This document shows positions 57,201-64,000 of a DNA stretch of 64,000 nt, piece by piece. The DNA lies in NCBI GenBank assembly GCA_035772405.1, contig JAYKKM010000201.1, forward strand, positions 106,001 to 170,000, read 5' to 3'. The notes beneath the pieces are model-generated. The model saw only the letters and a program-made list of their open reading frames with translations, was not told where the DNA came from and did no database searches. The position numbers and the translations under genes were made by a program. How positions within the stretch are numbered: position 1 is the first letter of the stretch; every line of letters starts with the position of its first letter. This DNA comes from Chrysogorgia sp. JL179-B06. Taxonomy: Eukaryota; Cnidaria; Anthozoa; Scleralcyonacea; Chrysogorgiidae.

Positions 57201-59642
57201 TCTTTGTAAAAGATGAGTTATATATAAGCGTTTTTATTTCGGTCAGTGCATTGCAGTTACAATGTTTTTAGTCGTTGAATTTCCTTTAATTTATAAAGAA
57301 TTTCTGTGGGTGTTTACTGTTATAAAATCGGTAGTATGTTTCCCAGGTAATTTGTTTAGTATTCAGTTGATTACTCGCCAGTTTCTTGCAGTGTATCGCG
57401 GTATTATCTTTACGGCCGAAGTTTTGCTTGGTTTTTGTTGTAACTGAAATGATTTTTAGTGTTTGTAAATGTTATTAAATTCTATATGAAAGGCAATTCA
57501 AATTGTCTCATAAACTATATAAAGGCAAATATCGATTTATGAAACTACGGAGTACACTTTTCTAAAGAAAACTGACAACAGTCAGTTCTTTCACTCGAGC
57601 TAGTTTGTTTTTGGAGCACATTTATTTCGCTGTTCTGCGGGTTTTTGAGCACTTTCTATTCTCTCTTTGCAACTTGTTTTTCATAAATATTACGTAAAAT
57701 AATTTCCCTACATACAGTAATTGTTTTCTATCTACCTGCTTTTACCAAATTCTGCCATTATGTAAAAAATGAAAATCGTTCAAGAGAAGGACACCATCTT
57801 GTTTTTGCGAAACAGTGAATAGTGCAGGATATCCCGAGCTAGAGGAACCAATCAGATTGCGCGAAAAGCACTATCCACTGTTTTGGTATATGCTAATCTA
57901 TGATATCACAAGGTGTGCACAACATTTCAACATACTGGAAAATCATGTTATATCTCTTTAAGATTATTGAACGAAATCGCTTGATTTTGCATGTGGCTAT
58001 AGACGCTCCATGATATATTTTCTAGTTCCAGATTTATAAAGATTTAAAGATGTCAAAATCAAGGGAAAATATGGCACAAACAAATTGCTGATTCAGCACA
58101 AACTATGACGTCATATAGTTTAAATATTAGTGTCAGAATCAAATGAACCTTTGCACACAGATAGTGCAAGATGAAACACAGTTGATGTCACTAATTTTGT
58201 TTGTCAAGGTAACACTGTTGTACCCATTGCCCCTTGCACGGATGTGATTTTAAACACACTGTATTTATGACTGGGGGTATAATTTTTTCATATTATTATA
58301 GTATAAATGTATTTTAGATTTAGGCATGCATAGGTATGACGATCATACGTCTGATATTATTTTTATCTTTATCAAGACAGAGTATGAAGGTGTTTTATAA
58401 AATCCATTCAAGGGGTCTGTGTACAACAGTGTTACCTTGACAACAAAATTAGTGACATCAACTGTGTTTCATCCTTGCACTGTCTGTGTGCAAAGGTTCA
58501 TTTGATTCTGACACATAGTAACTGAGCAATAGTTCATTTAAACATTCACCAAACTAACATGCAAACGATATTACGTCATAGTTTGTGCTGAGTCAGCAAT
58601 TTGTTTGCGTCATATTTTCCCTTGATTTTGACATCTTTAAAATCTTTATAACTCTGGAACTAGAAAATATATCAAGGAACGGTAAAACAGCATATCGTCC
58701 TACTTTTTGATGCTCTTTAAATGAAACAATAAAAAATTTCATGTCATAATATACACTTTAAAGTTACCTGTAATTAATTACATTCAGATGGTCTGTATAC
58801 ACATGCAGAGTTGCAAGTGATTTCATTCAATAATCTTACACGATTTTCAAATGTTAAAATTGTTGTGCACACCACTCATTTGAATGGTAATTTATATTCA
58901 CTGTTTTAAGAGTTCTTTCAAATAAGGACAAACTTATTAATACCCTCACCTGCAAAAAACTCCCTTTTTGGCCCACCATCGTCTACAGCCGGTTCGCCTG
59001 CAAAAGTTATCTTTAAAGCTCTGTCTGGATTTGTAGTAATTTGCTCTAGCTCGCTTATAATCATCCCATATATGTTTCCTGCGTACTGTTACTCTAATTG
59101 GCTCCTCTTCTGTGTTGATGTGTTTGGCTCTAAGGGATGCAATCTTGTTTTTAATGGGTAATGGGTCATCATTGAATTCAGTATGAATCTCAGCAGGTAC
59201 ATGTACATTGTCCAGTGTCAAAAATGCTGGTATTGGCTCCTCTGTGCAAAAAGCGGCTGCACATGCATCAGCATGAGCAGCTATTTCAGCTATGTTAAAG
59301 CTATGGAAGCAAGTAGGACATTCACACATTTTAATGACATCAGATGTTGTGGCTAGGCAGGGCTGGCTGATGAATAGGAATTCCCGTCCTAGTTAAATAT
59401 TTCATCAATTTTCACATTCCAAGAAGCTTGGACAGTCTAATAACTCATTCATCATCGTCACTGTCATCGACATGGTTCTTGATATCTGGTTCGTCTACAA
59501 CTAAGTGGATTTGAACAGGTACACGAGCAACATCCATTAAATAAAGTGTCAGTCTGCCATAGCTAAATCCAGACTCCTCTTTATATCGTCGCAGTGTAAA
59601 TTGTTCAGTTGATCCGGGTACAATCCTCCACTTCTGTTCCAT
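53978..59642 (-). CDS. G2E3-like HECT E3 ubiquitin-ligase gene, at least six exons
   Basis: Predicted to transfer ubiquitin from an E2 through a catalytic Cys to substrates. Exons on the minus strand: 59642-59445 (N-terminal), about 59366-58950 (zinc-finger-like plus start of HECT), 56267 to about 56090 (HECT N-lobe), 55909-55778, 54835-54565 and 54229-53978 (C-lobe). Splice phases agree where testable: the donor G/GTGAG at 58950 and the acceptor at 56267 restore a Glu codon, and the donor at 54565 and acceptor at 54229 restore a Gly codon. Four exons each contain one single-base shift, all at or beside short homopolymers, so the gene may be intact and the sequence faulty. Part of the N-lobe between exons 3 and 4 was not found. 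Introns contain a MITE, a TIR element and a foldback. The family is expanded in cnidarians and fish (my recollection). Confidence 0.6.
54240..54560. other. Intron between HECT exons 5 and 6
   Basis: AT-rich, no repeat or gene recognised. Confidence 0.4.
54565..54835 (-). CDS. HECT gene exon 5
   Basis: A polypyrimidine-AG acceptor precedes 54835. The exon reads V-M-D-Q-V-G-K-V-F-P-Q-L-Q-Q-L and onward for about 85 codons to C-E-F-L-Q, typical of the segment before the C-lobe in this family. One A seems missing at forward 54579-54581; with it the frame runs to the GAG/GTTAGT donor. Confidence 0.6.
54836..55193. other. Intronic sequence, no feature seen
   Basis: Unique AT-rich sequence between HECT exon 5 and an inserted MITE-like element. 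Confidence 0.4.
55194..55342. mobile_element. MITE-like foldback (149 bp) in a HECT intron
   Basis: Nearly full-length inverted repeat: AAAGTGAAAAGG at the left end and CCTTTTCACTTT at the right. The arms also share AGTGACGAAATACTGACGTTT in inverted form with mismatches. The short centre contains TTCATCAGAGTAAGACAAGG. A degenerate half-copy lies at 61755-61825. Confidence 0.8.
55343..55777. other. Intronic sequence, no feature seen
   Basis: Unique sequence between the MITE-like element and HECT exon 4. Confidence 0.4.
55778..55909 (-). CDS. HECT gene exon 4
   Basis: CTGCAG acceptor before 55909 and GTATGTG donor after 55778. It opens with L-S-N-A-S-E-E-E-I-G and closes with I-T-I-K-E-L-I-K. 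A run of four C (forward G at 55850-55853) shifts the frame by one. Assigned by flanking splice sites and position; the match to the family is weaker than for exons 3, 5 and 6. Confidence 0.5.
56090..56267 (-). CDS. HECT gene exon 3 (N-lobe)
   Basis: The acceptor TAG ends at 56268. The frame gives L-L-K-F-V-E-Q-I-L-F-T-N-G, then S-L-T-K-G-D-Y-K-I-A-G-E-I-M-A-L-S, a typical HECT N-lobe helix pattern. The 3' boundary is not fixed: the open frame continues to about 56075 without a clear donor. Confidence 0.55.
56275..56786. other. Intronic AT-rich sequence
   Basis: No gene or repeat recognised upstream of HECT exon 3. Confidence 0.4.
56787..56881. repeat. Compact foldback around GCGAAGCGC
   Basis: Inverted arms with ATTCACC, GTGAATAGTGGTGG and TTTACC on the left and GGTAAA, CCACCACTATTCAC and GGTGAAT on the right enclose a GC-rich centre CGAGACGCGAAGCGCCGAG. 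It directly precedes the left TIR of the next element and may be part of it. Confidence 0.7.
56889..57896. mobile_element. About 1.0-kb element with 18-bp terminal inverted repeats
   Basis: TTAGCATATACCAAAACA at 56889-56906 and its exact complement at 57879-57896 bound the stretch. The right end also carries a GTGAATAGTG-like and CACTATCCACTG pair around CCAATCAGATTGCGCGAAAAGC, similar in layout to the left foldback. The interior has no transposase; a 61-codon Phe/Val-rich frame at 57262-57447 is not convincing. Likely a non-autonomous DNA transposon inside a HECT intron. Confidence 0.65.
58011..58764. mobile_element. Foldback element, family A copy 2
   Basis: Arms of about 210-250 bases, 58011-58218 and 58424-58674, contain TGATATATTTTCTAGTTCCAG and its complement, AAAGATGTCAAAATCAAGG, CAAATTGCTGATTCAGCAC and GAACCTTTGCACACAGAT. 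The centre of about 200 bases is AT-rich. The right tail TTTTTGATGCT onward also ends copy 1. Unlike copy 1 it lacks the 52995-53321 inner foldback, so copy 1 probably received an insertion. Confidence 0.8.
58950..59366 (-). CDS. HECT gene exon 2 (zinc-finger-like region and HECT start)
   Basis: It shows a C-x2-C with H-x4-C pattern (C-E-C-P-T-C-F-H-S-F then H-A-D-A-C) resembling a UBZ-type finger. A polar linker follows, then V-T-V-R-R-K-H-I-W-D-D-Y, which starts the HECT fold. After a one-base shift at forward 59038-59043 the frame gives I-T-F-A-G-E-P-A-V-D-D-G-G-P-K-R-E-F-F, a HECT hallmark, and ends at a G/GTGAG donor. The 5' boundary is tentative (TTCATCAG acceptor). Confidence 0.6.
59445..59642 (-). 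CDS. HECT gene exon 1 (N-terminal, tentative)
   Basis: A 65-codon frame from an ATG at 59642, with W-R-I-V-P-G, F-S-Y-G-R-L-T-L-Y and a closing acidic D-D-S-D-D-D-E. Similar N-termini precede the zinc-finger-like exon in related invertebrate genes, as I recall them. No clean donor was found before the stop, and the gap to exon 2 is only about 78 bases, so the joint is unresolved. Confidence 0.45.
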   Translation of the reverse strand: MEQKWRIVPGSTEQFTLRRYKEESGFSYGRLTLYLMDVARVPVQIHLVVDEPDIKNHVDDSDDDE

Positions 59643-59690
59643 CTCGATATGTCAACATGTGCTTTTGCTTACCGTTAAAGCGTTTGTTAA

Positions 59691-60482
59691 AGTGTTTATG
59701 AAACGAAAAATTGAGGTGACTTTTTATTGATTTATTTGAGGAGAACTCCTCAAACGATAAAGAATGGCGTTTGTAGTTCGGTCCATAACCTTATCTCGTT
59801 TTCGAGTTATTCCAAGATTGTGTAATATGACCTATGACGTCACTAGTTGTACCCCATCATTATGATGATCAGAAAATGAAGCATATCTACAAAACTATTG
59901 AACAAAATTCCTTGAAACTTTGCACAAGTATACAGGTCACTTAATTGAATATCCCCACGTCAACTTTATCGTTACCATAGCAATATATATTAGTTCCCAG
60001 ACCTTTCATCCTACAGCAAAATAATTCTATTTTCCACTATTCCCTACAAAGATTTTGACTCCAAGTTGCTCTGTTTTGTTGGCAATACTATTGAAAATAT
60101 CCCTCACTGATCAACAGTTGAATATTGGTTTAGAAAAGGCAGAATATAAACATGTTTATGAGAGGAATAAAGGAGTCTGGGAACTAATCTGTAACCATGG
60201 CAACAATAAAGTTTACGTGGGTTATTCAATTTAGTGACCTGTATACATATGCAAAGTTTCAAAGGAATTTTTTGTTCAATAGTTTTGAAGATATGCTTCA
60301 TTTTCTGATTCGTCATAATGGTGGGTACAACTAGTGACGTCATAGGTCATATTACACAATCTTGAATAACTCGAGAACGAGATCAGGTATGGAAGAACTA
60401 CAAACACCATTCTTTATCGTTTGAGGAGCTCTTTCAAATAAATCAATAAAAAAGTCATCTCAATTTTCGTTTCATAAACACT
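59691..60482. mobile_element. Large foldback element, family B (about 792 bp)
   Basis: Arms of about 305 bases at each end: AGTGTTTATGAAACG at the left and CGTTTCATAAACACT at the right, with TTATTGATTTATTTGA, AAACGATAAAGAATGG, TATGACCTATGACGTCACTAG and GTATACAGGTCACT recurring inverted. The arms differ by scattered substitutions and small indels, so the element is not brand new. Centre of about 180 bases is unique. No coding capacity. It separates the HECT and P2X7-type genes, which are divergently oriented. Confidence 0.85.
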
Positions 60483-60810
60483 GTAAAGGCCGTGTGCTTC
60501 TTTAAAGGGATACTCCAACCCCGAACAAGTGTCGCTCAGATGAAAGATATATATGCCCTTACCTCCGAATGAGTATTAGTTTCCTTCAAATCATTTTAGT
60601 TTTAGAGTAATTTGCATTTGTTTCTCGTATTTTTCGTTTACTGTGGGCCACCATTGTTGCTTGTTTGCGGGCGAAAGCGGTCGCTCCCCATTAGCGTTTT
60701 GACGTCATTGAGTGATAGAAAAATCATCCGCTCGTATATCACACTGTGTATTCTCTGTAGCTGAACATTGTTTGTAACCTAAAATTTGGAAAATTTAACT
60801 GAGTATACAA
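60483..60810 (+). promoter_or_regulatory. Upstream region of the P2X7-type gene with a TGACGTCA site
   Basis: TGACGTCA, a CRE-type palindrome, stands at 60700-60707, about 110 bases before the ATG at 60811. No clear TATA. The same octamer is frequent in the nearby foldbacks, so its presence here may be incidental. Confidence 0.3.
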
Positions 60811-61617
60811 ATGTCTGGATCGAGTTAGTGATTCTTCTGACCAAGAAGGTGACATTGCCATGCCCTACCAGTCAGAAACTCTACTCGAAGCTGAAAACTC
60901 CGGGATAATTGCCATATCAGTTCGAGCCGACCAAACCATGTTCGTCCTCAGATTCTGAAGAGGATGAAAGTGCTGGCGACGAAAACTCGGACTCGTCCAT
61001 TGACGGAAGCCGTTTGAATAACCTAGAATGGTAAGTTTATGTTGTAAAATATCCTTGTAGAATGTAACTTGCATTAACGTTCGTGATATTTTACGGACTG
61101 TAATACTATTGCGTTGAAACTCAGCTAGTTACCAATGTCAACAATGGAGCATTCTTCCATATTCTAATACATAATTACTGTATTATAAGGTGTCAGTGTG
61201 GCCGATTGTCAAATGATGGATAGAATTGCAGAGTGTGTTTGTTGTCAGGAAATCCCAGAGATGATCTCTCTCAACGAAGAAGCGGTGATTCTCGAGAAAT
61301 TAAAAGATCCCCTTGTTTGCATTACAGATAATCCTGGGTTTGGGGCTGTGTGTTTAAATCGGTGGGTTCTTCGTACGGCATGGTACCAGTATAAGCAGCA
61401 ATATGACAATCCATACGAAGGACCAGAACACCAAAAAAACAGGCACATAGCTTACCGACAACTAGCACGATTAGGCTGGGGAGTACTTGGGAGGCAAGTT
61501 AGAGTTGTGCTTCCCTCTTGTGCGGTCAGTTGCATAAGAGCGCACTTCCCACCTCCTGGACCAGAAGATGAACATGTGTTTGTTGGGCATAGGCAAGCAT
61601 CTGATGAGGAAAATTGA
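60811..61617 (+). CDS. P2X7-type intracellular (ballast) domain protein, two exons
   Basis: Related to the cysteine-rich cytoplasmic ballast domain at the C-terminus of P2X7 receptors, which occurs as stand-alone genes in many invertebrates and fish. Exon 1 (60811-61030) encodes an acidic Ser-rich leader with P-Y-Q-F-E-P and ends at an A-T-G/GTAAGT donor. Exon 2 (61190-61617) restores W-C and gives C-Q-C-G, C-V-C-C-Q-E-I-P-E, C-I-T-D-N-P-G-F, a W-V-L-R-T-A-W-Y-Q-Y segment, R-H-I-A-Y-R-Q and R-V-V-L-P-S-C-A-V. No membrane helices, so it is not a channel. A stop soon after the ATG, at least one shift in exon 1, and an extra T at 61206-61207 break the frame. Confidence 0.7.
61031..61189 (+). other. 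Intron of the P2X7-type gene
   Basis: GTAAGT at the start and TATAAG at the end; 159 bases, AT-rich. The phase fits: TG before and G after make a Trp codon. Confidence 0.6.
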
Positions 61618-61754
61618 ATAGTAACTATACTGTAACTTTTGTAATATTATGGTGGGAAGATTCAGCAATAGTTAAAATATATATGTGCGTGTAAAAATTA
61701 TTCAGTATAATTTTGCTGGCTTCTGTTGTCTTGTGTAGTTATTGTCACAATTTA
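61618..61754. other. Intergenic spacer between convergent genes
   Basis: No gene seen. It lies between the plus-strand P2X7-type gene and the minus-strand transposase-like gene. Confidence 0.4.
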
Positions 61755-61825
61755 CTCTGATAAAGGGCTTTGATTCAAAATTTTAGTATTTCCTTGTCGA
61801 AAATCTTGGCAGTTCACCACTGTAG
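61755..61825. mobile_element. Degenerate half-copy of the 55194 MITE-like element
   Basis: GATAAAGGGCTTTGATTC, then AGTATTTCCTTGTCGAAAA and CTTGGCAGTTCACC, follow the order of the right arm at 55265-55330 with many mismatches. The complementary arm is absent. Confidence 0.45.
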
Positions 61826-61918
61826 TTTAAAAATAAATGTTTACTTGTTTTGAAATCTGCTGATATGGCTCATAATTGCTGCTCGCTTTATCTGGCTTTG
61901 GTTTTGTAGCAATATTTT

Positions 61919-63903
61919 TTAGCAGGAGGTGTGAGGTTGCTGATTGTAGTGACTTTTTTCTTGTTCGAGCACATTTTCCATCATTCCATGGAGATAGCTG
62001 TGTTGTTTTGGCTGCTTGATTGGCTTGACCACCCATGTTTTACGAACTTTGGGGAAGACCAGATTGTATTTTAGATTGCCTTTGTTTTCACCATGCTGGA
62101 TCACAGCTTGCTCCCTTGTACAATTGTGGTTGTTATCAAGGGCAGCTAACTGTGTTCTGGCCACCATTCCTGCATGACTGAAAATGCTGTCTTTTGGGAC
62201 AGTACTTCAGCATCATGGAATGGTACACCTCCAGATTACCAGTGTGATGGAACTCTGTAACCAGCTTCATATCTTTTGAGCAACTTTTTGTTGAAGACAA
62301 TTTCTTCCAAAGCTACATTGGCAGGGGTTTCCAGGTTTCAGCCAGGTTTTTTCTTTTCTCTCTTTTCTTGATAGCCTACCATGAGCACATTTTTTGAAGA
62401 GCTTCCCATTTCGCCATGAGTGCTTGTTACCAACATGGTGGACTATGGATGTCCATTTCTCAATCAGCATCTCATAATCCCCTTCACATGTTGATATGCT
62501 CCACCAGAAATGGGATGATACTGACTGTATCCAGGCCATTAATGCTTCACACTCTTTCTTTTTGGCTTTTTTGGTCAGTTTCTTGACCACCCATTTAGCC
62601 AGGTGCCATACATCATATTGGTGTGTGATTTCTGAATGCTTCTTCTTCATGTCAGAGGTAACGGTAACATGTCTGTCGGTTGTCAAACATTTCACCTTTA
62701 TTCATTCATCTTTGAGGTTGTATAGAACTCGGTTGCATCCTTCAGCTTCCATGGCATTGGACGATGTGACCTCTGTAACTTGTACCACACTAAAATCAAT
62801 TATTTTACTGATACTTTCATCCATTATAGTGTATGTACCATATTTTGCACCAGTGCCCCGGGCTATCACACCGTCCATCTCCACACACTTCTAATTTCTT
62901 TGATTTTTTCATTTCCTTAAATAGCTTAACTTGGTGTTCTTTCCAAACCTTCTCGATCACAGGAAATAGAAGGCTTTTTGTATGTCATAGAACAAGGAGC
63001 TGCTGCTGAAAGACAGGTTAAGACACCATGCTAAGGAATTGACATTGGCAAATGTATTACCACTGAACAATATGGATGCTGCAATCATCATATTTCCTGA
63101 TATTCTCCCATTAACAGTGGGTTGTGATTGCCATTTGTTATTGTGACCATCAACACATGATGACTGTAGCACAACCATGCTACCAAAAAGAGTTTTAGAG
63201 TTTTCAATTATTGGCTTATGGCAGGTAGAAACAACTGACAAAAAGCTTATCGAGTTGTTCTTCAAACACAATAAACTTTCTCTGGTATACTGGCCTTTTT
63301 CTGATTCATCATCATTTTCAGTTTCTGATTCAGTTTGGCTAATCTTCATAACAAGTATGTACGCATCATCAATATTTTCTCCATCAGAATCTGTAGGAAG
63401 ATGTATTTGCAGAATAGGTGCTTTTTGAAGGAGACACATATGCAGAAGAAGTGCTGGGTTTTGAAGGGGATATATTCTGATTGGTAGAGATGGGTGAAAG
63501 AGTTTTGGCATAACAATGGTCAATAGCAATGTCTGTTTGACCGGCAACAGTAACTGTTTTCTGTCTGTACTCCAAACACTTCTGGTTGGTCTTACTAACA
63601 GCTCACATTGGATTTCAATCTCAGTTGTTGCTTTGCCAAAATCTTCAGCAAGAGATTGAGATTCTGACATAATTACCATCGATTGTTGTGCCAAAATCTT
63701 CAGGAAAGTGTTGCATTTTCAGCTGAAATACCTTCGGTATACTGTTGTCATGTTGAAGACTACTACTAGCCGCCGCTAAAAAGACCTTCAGGGAAAACTT
63801 GTAAGTCCATTTGACTTACATCAGTAGACCCGGAGTTCTCAGATACTTCGCAAACCCTTGGGCTGGTTATGTTCTGACTTTGATGTTGATTCGAGTGAAA
63901 CAT
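61919..63903 (-). pseudogene. Transposase-like multicopy gene, broken by frameshifts and a stop
   Basis: Probably the transposase-related gene family found in many copies in cnidarian and fish genomes; possibly Kolobok-like, not certain. From an ATG at 63903 a Ser/Gln-rich leader runs in several frames. Recognisable blocks then follow in order: G-N-M-M-I-A-A-S-I-L-F-S-G-N-T-F near 63060; A-K-Y-G-T-Y-T-I-M-D and V-T-E-V-T-S-S-N-A-M-E near 62780-62850; T-T-D-R-H-V and Y-D-V-W-H-L-A-K near 62600-62690; H-F-W-W-S-I-S-T-C-E-G near 62500; and V-A-R-T-Q-L-A-A-L-D near 62150. The conserved Asp and His positions would suit a DDE-type core. A TGA at 62702-62704 splits two parts of the same frame. Several one-base shifts occur, one at a G run at 62324-62327. 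The last residues precede TAA at 61919. Confidence 0.65.
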
Positions 63904-64000
63904 CTGATATCTTAATAAAATATGCATAAATATGTCTTAATGTGATGCTTTAAAATAAAGATACAGAAACGAGTTTTGTTTTTTTCATTTATTCTGATTT
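63904..64000. other. Right edge, 5' flank of the transposase-like gene
   Basis: AT-rich; no feature recognised. The promoter or further N-terminal sequence would lie here or beyond the window. Confidence 0.35.

Noticed and set aside
57262..57447. Hydrophobic 61-codon frame inside the TIR element
   Set aside because: No conserved motif, no promoter, AT-rich non-coding interior of a non-autonomous element.
62496..62894. Plus-strand 132-codon frame
   Set aside because: Antisense to well-recognised transposase-like blocks on the minus strand.

Overview
The window looks like metazoan nuclear DNA from a marine invertebrate. My best guess is a cnidarian, because the right third combines a G2E3-like HECT gene, a P2X7-type intracellular-domain gene, an integrase-core gene and a multicopy transposase-like gene, which I associate with anthozoan genomes. 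That assignment is inference. No bacterial-style operons, rRNA or tRNA genes were recognised.

Left, 1-5652: after about 550 bases of flank with a small cluster of repeated motifs comes a compact, AT-rich, intronless gene cluster on both strands. It does not look like the host genes to the right. Most genes have a TATA box 39-58 bases before the ATG and an AATAAA just after the stop. Six genes (one frameshifted) appear to belong to one undescribed paralogous family. Two adjacent micro-genes encode related cysteine-rich peptides of 58 and 50 residues, one gene encodes an eight-cysteine protein, and one (1453-1893) resembles a degenerate rolling-circle Rep endonuclease domain. The style is that of a large nuclear DNA virus, exogenous or endogenised, but no hallmark capsid, polymerase or ATPase gene is in view.

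Middle, 5664-50293: one tandem array of about 270 copies of a 164-bp satellite. Each monomer carries a perfect 16-bp hairpin with a CGAG loop. The array has four parts: a variant-rich part with higher-order order (to about 20.2 kb), an indel-laden part (20.2-29.35 kb), a nearly invariant part (29.35-42.97 kb) and a diverged subfamily (42.97-50.29 kb). The sharp changes suggest both real array history and uneven assembly quality. The array starts 11 bases after the stop codon of the last left-hand gene.

Right, 50294-64000: a 26-bp AT-rich minisatellite; a broken zinc-ribbon plus DDE-integrase gene; a 114-bp tandem duplication; several MITE-like and foldback elements; a minus-strand HECT ubiquitin-ligase-like gene of at least six exons (59642 to 53978) with elements in its introns; a two-exon P2X7-type ballast-domain gene on the plus strand; and a minus-strand transposase-like gene that runs nearly to the right edge. 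These genes are interrupted mostly by single-base shifts in short homopolymers, so sequencing error and true decay cannot be separated here. The satellite is a likely place for a misjoin, so linkage between the left and right flanks should not be taken for granted.
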